A stretch of DNA of 64,000 nt from Gordonia sp. UBA7599 (lineage in GTDB: Bacteria; Actinomycetota; Actinomycetes; Mycobacteriales; Mycobacteriaceae), in assembly GCA_002477755.1 (NCBI GenBank), contig DLKD01000014.1, positions 1 through 64,000 of the forward strand, given 5' to 3'. The notes beneath the pieces were generated by a model, which did not search any database, was not told where the DNA came from, and saw only the letters and a program-made list of their open reading frames with translations. The translations under genes and the position numbers were made by a program. This document shows, in pieces, positions 17,609-26,857 of the stretch (position 1 is its first letter; each line of letters begins with the position of its first letter).

Positions 17609-19390
17609 CTATAGGTCCACCTGGTCGAGGTTCCAGTCGATCGACCCGAGGCGGGGCATCTCCCGACCGTCGTCGACGCCGATCTCCTTCTTGATCCCCG
17701 CTTCCAGTTTCGTGTTCGACGCCATCACCAACGCGTCGTTGGCCCCTTTGGTAGCGGCGAGATTGGTCATCTCACCCGGGTCGGTTTGTAGGTCGTAGAG
17801 CTCTACGTCGTTGTATCGGTAGAGGTCGTCGATTGTCTTCGGCGAGTTGCGCTGGGTCGGGGCGAAGTAGCGCGTGAACTTGTACCGGCCGTCGAACGTG
17901 GTGCGTAGGCTTCCGCGTTTGGACAGGTCGGGCATGTACCCGTTCGCACCGACGACCGTCGCAGGATCCTTGCCCGCCGCCTTCGCGTCGGCGATCACGC
18001 GGATCGCCTCGGCGTCGTTGGTGGCGATACCGCTGTAGGTGTAGAGGATCGAGTCCCGAACGCTGTGCAGGCCGGCCTTCCCGGGCTGTTGCATAGCCTC
18101 GGAGAAGTCGTGTCCGGGAAGCTCGCGGCCGGCGAACTCAGCTGCCTCGGTCGGCGAGACCCCGGCCATCGAGAGGATGGACGGGACCAGGTCGATGTGG
18201 CTCGTCAACGCGGAGAAGTCTTGTCCTCCCGAGACGTCCGGGTGGCGGACGTGCATGGGCAGGTGCATGCACTCCTCATAGGCGAAGGGCCCCTTGCCGC
18301 GGAGTCCGTGCGCGCCACCCATCTCGCCATGGTCGGACGTGAAGACGACGATGGTGTTTTCGGTCAGGCCGAGGTTGTCCAGTTCGGTCTGGATCGTCTC
18401 AAGCTGGACGTCGACGCTGCGGATGCTATTGAGGTAGAAATCGGAAAATCGCTGCCACCGGTCTTCCTCCGGCGGGATACGACCGAGGGTGTAGCCCCAT
18501 GCGCGATCAAACTCCCCATGGGCTTTCGGGCGTCCCGGTTCGTCGAACGGTTGGGTCAGGTTGGTGGGGAGCTTTGCGCCCCAGGTCTTGTCGTAGATCG
18601 AATTCTCGGGTGCAGGCGCCGCTTTCAGTAGGAGTTTTCCCGTGTCTTGGACATGCGTGCCCGGCGCGTCGGTGTTGAAGTACATGATGTCGTGGGGGTT
18701 CACCAGCGAGACGAACAGCGCCCAGGGCTTCTTCTCGTCGGCGAGCGGCCTGCCCCGGTTGCGCAGCCAGGAGACGGCGGTACCGCCGATGACGTTGTCA
18801 TACCGGTACCCGCCCAGCGTGTGCCCGACCACGTCGCCCGGCCATACGAAGTCGGAGAAACCGTAGGCGTCCATCTCCTTGGTGAAGAGGCGCTCTGGCT
18901 CCTCGACGTCGAAGGCCGAATCGAGGTGCCACTTGCCCTTGTACGCGGTGTAGTAGCCGCCCTTGCGGAGCATGTGGCCGACCGTGGGGATGTCGTAGCT
19001 CATCGGTGCGACGTAGGACATGTCGACGTTGTCGAACATCTTGGTGTCGGGCGTCTGTAGGCCGGTCAGCATGACCGAGCGCGAACTCGTGCACATGACG
19101 GCGGGGCCGTAGTGCTTGTGGAAGGTGATCCCGTCGGTTTGCAGGCGGTCCCGCCCGGGCAGGGACATCCCCTTCGGCCACTTGTCGAAGTAGCGCTCCT
19201 GGTCGGTGAAGACGAACACGATGTTGTGTTTGTCCGAGGACGGAGGCATCGACCGCGGGCGGGCCCCGGGCTGCGTCGCCCTGTCGCGCTCCTTGACGGT
19301 CTTCGCGTCGTTGCTGCACGCGGCCAGGGCGGCGCCGCCCGCGATCGCGCCGGAGGCGGCGAGGAAGCTTCGTCGGGTCACATTTCTCAT
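17609..19390 (-). CDS. Tat-exported sulfatase-like lipoprotein
   Basis: The 593-residue protein has a twin-arginine signal (NVTRRSFLAASGAIAGGAALAAC) ending in a lipobox with C25, so it is likely a cell-surface lipoprotein. The alkaline-phosphatase-superfamily sulfatase domain follows: NIVFVFTDQERYF (metal Asp), the formylglycine region MCTSSRSVMLTG with C100, GKWHLDSAF, and TSDHGEMGGAHGL. The classical formylglycine signature is CxPSR; here Ser replaces Pro (CTSSR). The ATG at 19388-19390 is chosen because the Tat signal starts there. The gene diverges from a TetR regulator with twin operators in between. The substrate, a sulfate ester or possibly a phosphate ester, is unknown. Confidence 0.88.
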   Translation of the reverse strand: MRNVTRRSFLAASGAIAGGAALAACSNDAKTVKERDRATQPGARPRSMPPSSDKHNIVFVFTDQERYFDKWPKGMSLPGRDRLQTDGITFHKHYGPAVMCTSSRSVMLTGLQTPDTKMFDNVDMSYVAPMSYDIPTVGHMLRKGGYYTAYKGKWHLDSAFDVEEPERLFTKEMDAYGFSDFVWPGDVVGHTLGGYRYDNVIGGTAVSWLRNRGRPLADEKKPWALFVSLVNPHDIMYFNTDAPGTHVQDTGKLLLKAAPAPENSIYDKTWGAKLPTNLTQPFDEPGRPKAHGEFDRAWGYTLGRIPPEEDRWQRFSDFYLNSIRSVDVQLETIQTELDNLGLTENTIVVFTSDHGEMGGAHGLRGKGPFAYEECMHLPMHVRHPDVSGGQDFSALTSHIDLVPSILSMAGVSPTEAAEFAGRELPGHDFSEAMQQPGKAGLHSVRDSILYTYSGIATNDAEAIRVIADAKAAGKDPATVVGANGYMPDLSKRGSLRTTFDGRYKFTRYFAPTQRNSPKTIDDLYRYNDVELYDLQTDPGEMTNLAATKGANDALVMASNTKLEAGIKKEIGVDDGREMPRLGSIDWNLDQVDL

Positions 19391-19418
19391 TGGGCACCTC
19401 ACGTCGGATCGAACTAGT

Positions 19419-19457
19419 CTGTAGTGAACTATACATATACTGTAGTGAGTAATACAG
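19419..19457. promoter_or_regulatory. twin palindromic operators between sulfatase and tetR genes
   Basis: CTGTA-N8-TACAT (19419-19436) and CTGTA-N8-TACAG (19440-19457) share the core CTGTAGTGA and are 21 bases apart centre to centre, two helical turns. They sit in an AT-rich segment between divergent starts at 19390 and 19501, as expected for binding of two dimers of the adjacent TetR repressor. Confidence 0.7.
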
Positions 19458-19500
19458 ATACTTGTGAACCGCAGCGTCCCGTGGCCGGTAGGCTGCAACG

Positions 19501-20151
19501 ATGCCCAGTGCCCATCAGGCCGGACACCGACAGCGAGGCCGCCGCCCAGACGCGCAGAGCGCCCGTGAGCGAATCCTCGACGCGGCCACCGACGTCGCGA
19601 CCGAGTTTGGTTACGAAGGCACCACCATCGCCCGGGTCAGCAAGAAGGCGGGCGTGTCGGCGACCTCGATCTACTGGCAGTTCGCCGACAAGGACGAGAT
19701 GATCGCCGCGGTGATCCAGCGAAGCTACGAACGCTGGGCGGCGATTATCGATCTCCCGGAATCGCAAGCCCGAGAGCGAGCGCTGGAAATCGGCCGCCAC
19801 GTCGCCAGCGCGCTGACCCGCAGCCCGGAGTTCCTCCGGTTCGGCCTGAAACTGATGCTGTTGGGCCAGGAACAGCGACCGGCCGGCCACGAGATCTACT
19901 TGAACACGCGCCAGGTCGAATTCGAACGGTTCGCGGCCTTGATTCGCGATGCCGACCCGTCGCTGAGCGAGCGTGGGGTGAACCTGGTCGCCACCTATGC
20001 GATCGCCGGTGCCGACGGTTTGTTCCTCGCCCGCGAGATCGGTGGCGACGACGTCGACTTCGTGGCGCTGTTCGAGCTCCACGCGCGCCTTGTTTTCGGG
20101 GCGGCGATCGAGATCATCGCCGCCGACGAGCGAGGAAGCTCAGAGGTGTGA
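19501..20151 (+). CDS. TetR-family transcriptional regulator
   Basis: The 216-residue protein has an N-terminal TetR helix-turn-helix (SARERILDAATDVATEFGYEGTTIARVSKKAGVSATSIYWQFADKDEMIAAVIQ, about residues 20-73) and an all-helical ligand-binding C-terminal domain with a closing LFELHARLVFGAAIEII. ATG at 19501 with GGTAGG eight bases before. It is divergent from the sulfatase gene and very probably represses it and itself through the two palindromes between them. Its 3' end overlaps the convergent hydrolase gene by 12 bases. Confidence 0.92.
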   Translation: MPSAHQAGHRQRGRRPDAQSARERILDAATDVATEFGYEGTTIARVSKKAGVSATSIYWQFADKDEMIAAVIQRSYERWAAIIDLPESQARERALEIGRHVASALTRSPEFLRFGLKLMLLGQEQRPAGHEIYLNTRQVEFERFAALIRDADPSLSERGVNLVATYAIAGADGLFLAREIGGDDVDFVALFELHARLVFGAAIEIIAADERGSSEV

Positions 20152-21066
20152 CTCCACAAACGCGATGATCTCGCCCTCGACGAGTGCGCGGGTCGGCGGC
20201 TCGTTGTGGATCTCGTGGCGTACGCCCGGGTACACGACGGTGCGCACATCGCGGCTGCCGCGCGACCACAGGGAGTTGGCGACGTGGAAGGCACCCTCGC
20301 CGTAGTTGGCGACCGGGTCCAGCTCCCCGGCGACGATCAGCACCGGCAGCGCGGCGTCGATGCCGTCGGCCCACCCGTCGTTCACCTCGTCGTAGAGCAG
20401 GACGAAGTCGTTGATGAACCGGTTGCTCATCGGCGTCGCGAGTCCGTTGAGCGGGTCGGTGGCGTGATCGGCGCGTACACCGTCATCGGCGGCCACCCAC
20501 TCGGTGCCGGTCTGTACGTCGGGGAAACGCTCGACCATGGGGGCGAACATGGCCATCATGAACTCCGCGCCCGGCTCGGTACCGCTCGTGGCGGCGGCCT
20601 GCGCGAGCGCCTCGCGGTCCAGCGCATCAATCCCGCCGATCTGCGCGGCGATGCCGCACAGGATGAGCCCGGCAAGGTCGGAGCCGTACTTGGACGCGTA
20701 GCCGCGCGCGATCATCGATCCCCAACTGTGGCCGAAGAAGAAGTACGGCAGGTCCGGATACGCCTCGACGGCCCGGTCGTGCAGCGTCTTCTCGTCGTCG
20801 ACGACGACCGCGGCGCCGTTCTCGCCGGTGTCGGCCCACACCCCGGATTCGACGGCGGTCGCACCGTGCCCGGCATGGTCGTCGGCGGCGACGACGAACC
20901 CGGCGTCGAGCAGCGCCGAGATCAGGTGCAGGTAGCGGCGCGAATGCTCGCCAAGCCCGTGCGCAATTTGGACGATCGCGCGCGGCGTCGTGGCCGGTGC
21001 GTAGATCCAGCCGTGGATCTGGTCGCGGCCGTTGGCGGAGGGGAATCGGATCTCATGCAGGGCCAT
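20140..21066 (-). CDS. alpha/beta hydrolase, monoacylglycerol lipase-like
   Basis: The 308-residue protein has the serine hydrolase elements of the lysophospholipase/monoacylglycerol lipase group: oxyanion HGLGEHSRRY, nucleophile GHSWGS with S114, acid VAGELDPVANYG, and histidine GVRHEIHNE. No signal peptide is seen, so it is cytosolic. It follows arcA by 25 bases on the same strand and may be the last gene of the ocd-ctlX-arcA operon, though its chemistry has no evident link to arginine metabolism. ATG at 21064-21066. Confidence 0.88.
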   Translation of the reverse strand: MALHEIRFPSANGRDQIHGWIYAPATTPRAIVQIAHGLGEHSRRYLHLISALLDAGFVVAADDHAGHGATAVESGVWADTGENGAAVVVDDEKTLHDRAVEAYPDLPYFFFGHSWGSMIARGYASKYGSDLAGLILCGIAAQIGGIDALDREALAQAAATSGTEPGAEFMMAMFAPMVERFPDVQTGTEWVAADDGVRADHATDPLNGLATPMSNRFINDFVLLYDEVNDGWADGIDAALPVLIVAGELDPVANYGEGAFHVANSLWSRGSRDVRTVVYPGVRHEIHNEPPTRALVEGEIIAFVESHL

Positions 21067-21091
21067 GAATCCGACTGTAGGACCGGGCGCA

Positions 21092-22357
21092 TCAGAAGGT
21101 GACCCGATCGCGCAGCAACGGGCCGGTCATGCAATGGCCGCCACCGCGGCCACGGCCCAGTTCGGCGCCGGCGATCGTGTGAACGGTAATCCCGGCCTGC
21201 GCCAGCAGGTCGTTGGTCACGGTGTTGCGGTCATAGGCGAACACTTCGCCGGGGCGCAGCGCGACGACGTTGTTGGCGCTGTCCCACTGCTGGCGCTCGG
21301 TGGAGTACGAGTCGCCGCCGGTGTCGACGACGCGCAGGCGGTCCAATCCGAGGGCGCGCGGGATCACGTCGAGCAGCGGGTCGGTCTCCGCGGTTACGTG
21401 CAACCCGCCCGGCCCGCTCCCGCCCGGTCGCAGGGTGAACGGGCGGATGTCGTCGACGATCGAGCGGTAGACGGTCACCACGTCGCGGTCGGCGAACGTC
21501 AGGATGGTGTCCAGGTGCATCGCGGCCCGCAATCGCGGCATCCCCGCGACGATGACGGCTTCCGCGGCACCGGCGTCGAACAGGGCGGCTGCGACCTGCG
21601 TAATCGCCTGCTGAGACGTCCGCTCGCTCATGCCGATGATGACCACGCCACCCCCGACGGCCAGCACGTCACCACCCTCGACGGTCGCCGGGCCCCAGTC
21701 CTTCTCGGGGTCGCCCCACACGATCTTCGACGCCGCCGGGGTGAACGCCGGGTGGAAGCGGTACACCGCGGCCATCAGCAGTGTCTCGCCGTGGCGCGCC
21801 GGCCAGAACAGCGGGTTGAGCGTTAGCGCATCGTTGACCCACGTGGTGGTGTCACGGGTGTAGAGCATGTTCGGCAGCGGCGCCATGATGTACGACGACG
21901 GGCGCAGCCGGTCGATCGCCAGCGACACGACCGACTCCGGCAGGTCGTGGACGGCCAGCCCGCCGATCAGGTACCGGGCGAGCGCCCGGTCGTCGAGCGA
22001 GTCGAGGAAGCTGCGCGCCTCGTCCAGCAGCAGCAGGCCGACCTCGTTGGCCGTCACCTTGCGGTCGAGGATCCACTCCCGCGCCCCCGGAACAGCGAGC
22101 GTCTCCGCGAGCACCCGGTGCAGCTCGAACACCTCCACGCCCTCGGATTCCAACTGTGCGACGAAGGCCCGGTGGTCCTCGACCGCGCGATCGACCCACA
22201 GCACGTCGTCGAAGAGCAGATCGTGGCTGTTGCTCGGCGTCAGCCGGTGGTGGGCGAGGCCGGGCTCGCAGACCAGGACGCGGCGCAACTGCCCGACTTC
22301 GGAGTAGACACCGAAACCCGGGGCGGTGTCGTCGGCGGTTGAATCGGCAGGGGACAT
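21092..22357 (-). CDS. arcA: arginine deiminase
   Basis: This enzyme hydrolyses arginine to citrulline and ammonia. The 421-residue protein has the ArcA motifs: [19 protein letters not shown] at the N-terminus, [52 protein letters not shown], and the C-terminal [14 protein letters not shown] with the nucleophile C409. The length equals typical ArcA (about 400-420). ATG at 22355-22357 with GAGGGAGCC upstream. It is downstream of ctlX (16 bases) and ocd. No ornithine carbamoyltransferase (arcB), carbamate kinase (arcC) or antiporter (arcD) lies nearby, so it is not a complete ATP-yielding arginine deiminase pathway. Confidence 0.95.
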   Translation of the reverse strand: MSPADSTADDTAPGFGVYSEVGQLRRVLVCEPGLAHHRLTPSNSHDLLFDDVLWVDRAVEDHRAFVAQLESEGVEVFELHRVLAETLAVPGAREWILDRKVTANEVGLLLLDEARSFLDSLDDRALARYLIGGLAVHDLPESVVSLAIDRLRPSSYIMAPLPNMLYTRDTTTWVNDALTLNPLFWPARHGETLLMAAVYRFHPAFTPAASKIVWGDPEKDWGPATVEGGDVLAVGGGVVIIGMSERTSQQAITQVAAALFDAGAAEAVIVAGMPRLRAAMHLDTILTFADRDVVTVYRSIVDDIRPFTLRPGGSGPGGLHVTAETDPLLDVIPRALGLDRLRVVDTGGDSYSTERQQWDSANNVVALRPGEVFAYDRNTVTNDLLAQAGITVHTIAGAELGRGRGGGHCMTGPLLRDRVTF

Positions 22358-22373
22358 GATGGCTCCCTCGTCG

Positions 22374-23408
22374 TCAGGAGGCGATCATCACGACGTCGTC
22401 GGCGGCTGAACGCGGTGCGGGTGCGGCCACCGGATCGGTCCGGGGGTCGAGATGAATGCCCGCAATCATGCAGCGTATCGATCCTCCGGCCAGTTCGATG
22501 GGTGAAACATCCAGCGCCAGCAGATCGCACGACGATTCGACGACCTCAACCTGGTCGGGGGTAAGTGCGGCGGCAGCCGTCGTCGAGAGGGCCAACAGCC
22601 GCCGCGACGACGAGCCGCGCAGTTCGATCGCGTTGCCGGCAAACGCCCGGACCTGTGCCTGGGTCAGTGCGACGACGGTCTTCCCCGTCTCGCGCAGCCG
22701 TCCGACGACCTCGCTGCGGAGCTTCACGTCGGCGATCGCGTCCAGGCAGACGAGGGCGAAATCGGTGGCCACGCACATCATCACGTTGGTGTGGTAGACC
22801 GGCGTGCCTTCCTCGTCGCGGGCGTCGAACATCATCGGCTCGTAGCCGAATGCCGTGCAGAACCGGTGCAGCAGCTTGGGGTCGGCCCGTCGCGACCGCG
22901 CCGTGTATGCGATCCGGGACGTGTGGTCGAGCACCATCGCGCCGGTGCCCTCCAGGTGGATCCCGTCGAGCTCGAGTCCGGAGTAGTCGGTGACTTCCTC
23001 GACGCGGTAGGCGAATTTGAGGAACTCGATGACGTCGGGGCGGCGCTCGCCCCGACGGTTCTGCGCATACATCGGATACAGCGCGATGCGCCCGTCGTTG
23101 TGGGTGGAGAACCAGTTGTTGGGGAACACGCTGTCGGGGTGCTCGGCGGTCTCATCGTCGAAGAGGTGCACCGTGACTCCGGCCTCGGTCAGGCGTCGAG
23201 CAGCGGCCGTCGACGCGTGGTACGCCGCGGCGGACACATCGCGGCGCAAGCCCAGGCCGGTGGTCTGAAACGCGTTGTCGATGGCGGTCGCCGGGTTGGG
23301 CCGGAAGTGGTGCGGGCGGATCAGCACGGCGGCACTGGGCGCCTGGGTGGGATTGGCGCGGGGTGCCGCGGTGAGATTGGCGTCGGGTGCCGGGGTCGGG
23401 CCGGACAT
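22374..23408 (-). CDS. ctlX: CtlX-type amidinotransferase/hydrolase
   Basis: The 344-residue protein is a guanidine-modifying-superfamily member related to arginine deiminase. It matches the CtlX group named for citrulline utilisation: [61 protein letters not shown] and the catalytic [13 protein letters not shown] with C313. An N-terminal Ala/Pro/Thr-rich tail of about 25 residues looks disordered. The stop is 16 bases from arcA and the start is four bases from the ocd stop, so the three genes are an operon. CtlX enzymes are reported to act in citrulline or arginine breakdown; the exact substrate is inferred. Confidence 0.88.
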   Translation of the reverse strand: MSGPTPAPDANLTAAPRANPTQAPSAAVLIRPHHFRPNPATAIDNAFQTTGLGLRRDVSAAAYHASTAAARRLTEAGVTVHLFDDETAEHPDSVFPNNWFSTHNDGRIALYPMYAQNRRGERRPDVIEFLKFAYRVEEVTDYSGLELDGIHLEGTGAMVLDHTSRIAYTARSRRADPKLLHRFCTAFGYEPMMFDARDEEGTPVYHTNVMMCVATDFALVCLDAIADVKLRSEVVGRLRETGKTVVALTQAQVRAFAGNAIELRGSSSRRLLALSTTAAAALTPDQVEVVESSCDLLALDVSPIELAGGSIRCMIAGIHLDPRTDPVAAPAPRSAADDVVMIAS

Positions 23409-23412
23409 GGGA

Positions 23413-24450
23413 TCAGCCGACCCGGCTGGTCGTCGAAGCGCCCGCGGCGACGAGGGCGAACAGGTCCTTAGGGTCGTCGGGGTCGGCGATCAGGTCGACC
23501 TCGAGCGCCTGCCCGGGACGCAGGCTGCGGTCGAGGTAGCACAGCGCCGAGAAGTCCTCGATCGCGAATCCGACGGAGTCGAAGACGGTGATCTGCGCGG
23601 CGGACGTGCGACCGCCGGCGTCGCCGCGCAGCACCCGCCACAGCTCTGTGACGGGGTGGTCAGGGGGCAGCTGCTGTATCTCGCCTTCGACGCGGGTCTG
23701 CTCGGGGAACTCGACGAACACGTCGGCGCGGCGCAAGATCGCGACGTCGAGCTCGGTCTTGCCGGGACAGTCGCCGCCGATGGCGTTGAGGTGCATGCCG
23801 GGGCGGACCATGGCGTCGGTGAGGACCGTCGCATTGGTCTTGTCGGCGGTGCAGGTCGTGACGATGTCGGCGCCGGCACACGCGTCGACGGCATTGGCCG
23901 CACGGTGCACCGTGAAGCCCAGCGGTGTGATGTTGCGCTCGAAGGTGTCCATCGCCGCGGGGTCGATGTCCCAGATGCGCAGGGTGTGGATGCCCAGGAC
24001 TGCCCGGAAGGCCAGTGCCTGGAATTCGGCCTGGCTGCCGGTGCCGATGAGCGCCATCGTCGTCGAATCGGGCCGGGCCAGTGCGCGTGCGGCCATCGCC
24101 GACGTCGCGGCGGTGCGCAGTGCGGTGAGGATCGTCATCTCACTCCACAGGACGGGGTAGCCGGTGTCGACGTCGGCGAGGACGCCGAACGCGGTGACGG
24201 TCTGCAGGCCGCGTGCCGGGTTCCCGGGGTGCCCGTTGACGAACTTGAAGCCGTAGGTGCGGCCGTCGCTGGCGGGCATCAACTCGATGACGCCGGTTGC
24301 GGAGTGGCTGGCGATCCGCGCGCACTTGTCGAACTCGGGCCACCGGCGGAAGTCGGCCTCGATGGCGTCGGCGAGGCCGGCGACGATGGGTTCGATGCCG
24401 GTCTCGCAGACCCACCTGCGCATGGTGGGGACGTCGACGAAGCGCACCAT
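23413..24450 (-). CDS. ornithine cyclodeaminase family protein
   Basis: The 345-residue protein belongs to the ornithine cyclodeaminase/mu-crystallin family, NAD-dependent enzymes that convert ornithine to proline or reduce imino acids. Visible are GLQTVTAFGVLADVDTGYPVLWSEMTILTALRTAATSAMAAR, the Rossmann glycine motif MALIGTGSQAEFQALAF, TTCTADKTNATVL and NAIGGDCPGKTELD. The length and the C-terminal VFDSVGFAIEDFSAL are usual. ATG at 24448-24450 with AAGGAGATCCG before it; the in-frame start at 24480 is upstream of that site. It heads the ocd-ctlX-arcA operon and faces an Lrp regulator, which supports an arginine-citrulline-ornithine catabolic role. Confidence 0.9.
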   Translation of the reverse strand: MVRFVDVPTMRRWVCETGIEPIVAGLADAIEADFRRWPEFDKCARIASHSATGVIELMPASDGRTYGFKFVNGHPGNPARGLQTVTAFGVLADVDTGYPVLWSEMTILTALRTAATSAMAARALARPDSTTMALIGTGSQAEFQALAFRAVLGIHTLRIWDIDPAAMDTFERNITPLGFTVHRAANAVDACAGADIVTTCTADKTNATVLTDAMVRPGMHLNAIGGDCPGKTELDVAILRRADVFVEFPEQTRVEGEIQQLPPDHPVTELWRVLRGDAGGRTSAAQITVFDSVGFAIEDFSALCYLDRSLRPGQALEVDLIADPDDPKDLFALVAAGASTTSRVG

Positions 24451-24580
24451 CGGATCTCCTTGCATCATTGGTCTGTGCACTCCACGCTAGGTTCGAGGCG
24501 AGTACACAAACAAGAAGCAACACGTGCACATTTAGGCTTGCAGGTGCGCAATTTGCTTACTACAGGCATACGATCTAGAC

Positions 24581-25015
24581 ATGATTCCCGCTCTCGACGA
24601 CCTCGACCGGCAGCTCATCTCCCTGCTGCGCGCGAATGGTCGGGAGTCGGTGGTGAACCTGGCGAAGCGTCTCGGGGTGACCCGTGCGACCGTCAACGCC
24701 CGGCTGGACCGACTGGTCGAGAACGGCGTCATCGTCGGCTTCTCCGTACGCGTGCGCGATCCCGCCGATGCGTCAGTGGTGCGCGCGATCATGCTTATCG
24801 CCGTCGAGGGTCGCAGCACCCCCGAGGTCATCCGCAACCTGCGCGGCGTGCCCGAGATCGCGGCGCTGCACACGACCAACGGTGAGTGGGACCTGATCGC
24901 CGAGATGAATTGCGAGAGCCTCGCCGCCTTCGACCACGCTCTCGGGGTGATCCGCGGGATCGGCGGTATCCACCACAGCGAGACGTCCATCCTGCTCAGT
25001 TCGGCGACGGCGTGA
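24581..25015 (+). CDS. Lrp/AsnC-family regulator
   Basis: The 144-residue protein has the Lrp helix-turn-helix (LDDLDRQLISLLRANGRESVVNLAKRLGVTRATVNARLDRLVENGVIVGFSV) and a C-terminal RAM-type effector domain (VPEIAALHTTNGEWDLIAEMNCESLAAF). It diverges from ocd across 130 bases and likely senses arginine or ornithine to control the operon. The intergenic stretch contains half-palindromes such as TGCACATTT and AGGTGCGCA, but no site is clear enough to call. ATG at 24581. Confidence 0.9.
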   Translation: MIPALDDLDRQLISLLRANGRESVVNLAKRLGVTRATVNARLDRLVENGVIVGFSVRVRDPADASVVRAIMLIAVEGRSTPEVIRNLRGVPEIAALHTTNGEWDLIAEMNCESLAAFDHALGVIRGIGGIHHSETSILLSSATA

Positions 25016-25046
25016 CCTCGTGGTCGAGCGGCGACTCTCGACCCCT

Positions 25047-25925
25047 CTACGCCAGACCAACAATCCCGGACACCCTTGTGCCCAGGTCGGCGATGAGGCG
25101 CTTGTCGCCGCCGGCGAGGGGGACGGCAAAGATGCGGCCCGCCAGATCGGAGGCGTAAGCAACACCGGCATCGGCGTCGACGGCCAACCCGACCGCCTCC
25201 CCGAACCCGTCGGCCAGAATCTCCGGTGACGCACCGCGCCGTCCCGGCGCAGGCAGGTCCGCGCGGTTGAGGGTGTTGCCGCTCGGTGGTGCGCCGCGAT
25301 CGGTCCAGTAGAGGACACCATCGACGATTGCGAGGTCGATCGGTTCGGGCAACCCGTTCCACAGCACTTCGATGTCAGTTCGCGACGCGGGGTCGTGCGC
25401 GTCGTCGACGAGGATCGGTGCGCGCAGGATCTTGCCCTCGCCGCCCTTCGACGGCCCCTTCTGGGTCCAGTAGAAGTAGTCGCCGTCGACCGCGACGCCG
25501 ACGCACTGGTTCCCGATGCCCGCAGGGTTCACGACGAGGTCCTGGCGGTCGCGCCCGTCGATGCGGGCACGGCTGACCCGGTGCCCTTCGCGGTCACCCC
25601 AATAGAGCCAGCCGTCGGCCAACGCCAGTTGCTTGCCGGTGGTCACCTCGCCCGGCTCGACCAAGTCGCGTCGGTCGTTGCCGTCAACGTTGACGGCATG
25701 AACGCCGCCGTTGGCCTGCGAATAGTCCAACGAGGCCTCCCCGCGCAGTGATCGATCGCGGATGGGCCGACCCATCGTCGTCCAATAGACGACGCCGTCG
25801 GCGGTCTGCACGCCGTCGGGGCTGGGGCCGGTGTCGTCGTAGAGCGCGGCATACTCGCCCGACTCGACGTCGACGGTGAAGATCGTGTCGACGGCGATCC
25901 CCAGGGCAAGAAGCGTCATGAACAT
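25047..25925 (-). CDS. YWTD-type beta-propeller protein
   Basis: The protein of about 292 residues consists of repeated blades with YWTD-like strands: GVVYWTTMGRP, WLYWGDREGHRV, YFYWTQKGP, VLYWTDRGAPP, resembling LDL-receptor-type or SMP-30-like propellers. The tail reads VSGIVGLA. The start is MFMTLLALGI at 25923-25925, with a second ATG six bases later; the 69 residues further upstream in frame overlap the universal stress protein gene and look non-coding. There is no signal peptide. It follows the stress protein gene by 50 bases, and the ligand or enzymatic role is unknown. Confidence 0.7.
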   Translation of the reverse strand: MFMTLLALGIAVDTIFTVDVESGEYAALYDDTGPSPDGVQTADGVVYWTTMGRPIRDRSLRGEASLDYSQANGGVHAVNVDGNDRRDLVEPGEVTTGKQLALADGWLYWGDREGHRVSRARIDGRDRQDLVVNPAGIGNQCVGVAVDGDYFYWTQKGPSKGGEGKILRAPILVDDAHDPASRTDIEVLWNGLPEPIDLAIVDGVLYWTDRGAPPSGNTLNRADLPAPGRRGASPEILADGFGEAVGLAVDADAGVAYASDLAGRIFAVPLAGGDKRLIADLGTRVSGIVGLA

Positions 25926-25975
25926 GTCAATAGGTCTACCCCGTGCGCGGACGCGACGTGCCCCCGGCGTCGGGG

Positions 25976-26857
25976 TCAGGCTGGCAGCACCACGACGGGG
26001 ACCGGAGCGTACCGCACGATCTTCGTCGCGTTGGTGCCCAGGAAAACCCGGGTGAGCACGTCGGTCTTGTGGGAGCCCAGGACGAGCATGTCCCCCTGGT
26101 CCCAGGCGATCGAGTCCATCGCCGCGCGCCACCCGTGCCCAAGGCCGACGACCGTCTGCACACCGTCGTCGATCACGCTGGCCGCGCGCAGCTCGCCGAA
26201 GTAGGACTCGCTCTGCTCCCGGGCGGCAGCGACGATCTCATCCTCGACGCCGGGCCCGACGACGGTCGGGAACATGGTGTCGAGGCGGACCGCGAAAGTC
26301 ACCAGCCGCAGACCGACGCCGGCCCCCGCGGCGATGGTCTTCGACGTCGCGATCACGGCCGCATCGCCGTCGAGGCCGGCCACGGCACAGCTGACACCGG
26401 TGAATCCTCCGACCGGCCGCGCGTAGCCGCGCGGTGCGATGCCCACCGGCACCGTCGACGAGTGCAGCAGCCAGCTCCCCGTCGAACCGAGTTCGACGCT
26501 GCCGCGGCGTGCATCCTCTGACGAACCGACGACGATTCCCGTCGCTCCGGTCTCCAGGGCGACCGACAACAGAGCCGTCCCCGGTGACCGGTGGTCGACC
26601 TTGCGGAAGGACGCCTCGGCGCCGCTGCCCATCTCGGCGAGTTCGGCCTTGGCGCGGGCGAGCGCGGCGTCACCCTGCTGCGCGGCCCACGCCGCGAACT
26701 CGGCGTCGGCCTGTCGGGCCAACGACGGCGAACTCCAGCGCGGCGGTATGACGGAGACGACGAGGAGGTCCTCGCCGCGCGCGTCGGCGTAGGTGGAGGC
26801 CAGTTCGAGCGCGCCCGAGGACCGGCTGCCCGGGCCATAGCCGACGACGACGGTCAC
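25976..26857 (-). CDS. tandem-domain universal stress protein
   Basis: The 293-residue protein holds two UspA folds. The first starts TVVVGYGPGSRSSGALELASTYADARGEDLLVVSV and ends with GATGIVVGSSEDARRGSVELGSTGSWLLHSSTVPV; the second starts CAVAGLDGDAAVIATSKTIA and ends GDMLVLGSHKTDVLTRVFLGTNATKIVRYAPVPVVVLPA. The ATP-binding G-x2-G-x9-G-S/T pattern is visible in both in relaxed form. The GTG start (26855-26857) overlaps the TGA of the permease upstream (GTGA), a common coupling of Usp proteins with APC transporters. Because that permease has lost its 5' part and promoter, expression here may have changed. Confidence 0.9.
   Translation of the reverse strand: MTVVVGYGPGSRSSGALELASTYADARGEDLLVVSVIPPRWSSPSLARQADAEFAAWAAQQGDAALARAKAELAEMGSGAEASFRKVDHRSPGTALLSVALETGATGIVVGSSEDARRGSVELGSTGSWLLHSSTVPVGIAPRGYARPVGGFTGVSCAVAGLDGDAAVIATSKTIAAGAGVGLRLVTFAVRLDTMFPTVVGPGVEDEIVAAAREQSESYFGELRAASVIDDGVQTVVGLGHGWRAAMDSIAWDQGDMLVLGSHKTDVLTRVFLGTNATKIVRYAPVPVVVLPA

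Noticed and set aside
24451..24580. A defined Lrp operator between ocd and lrp
   Set aside because: Only imperfect half-palindromes are present; nothing is strong enough to call a site.
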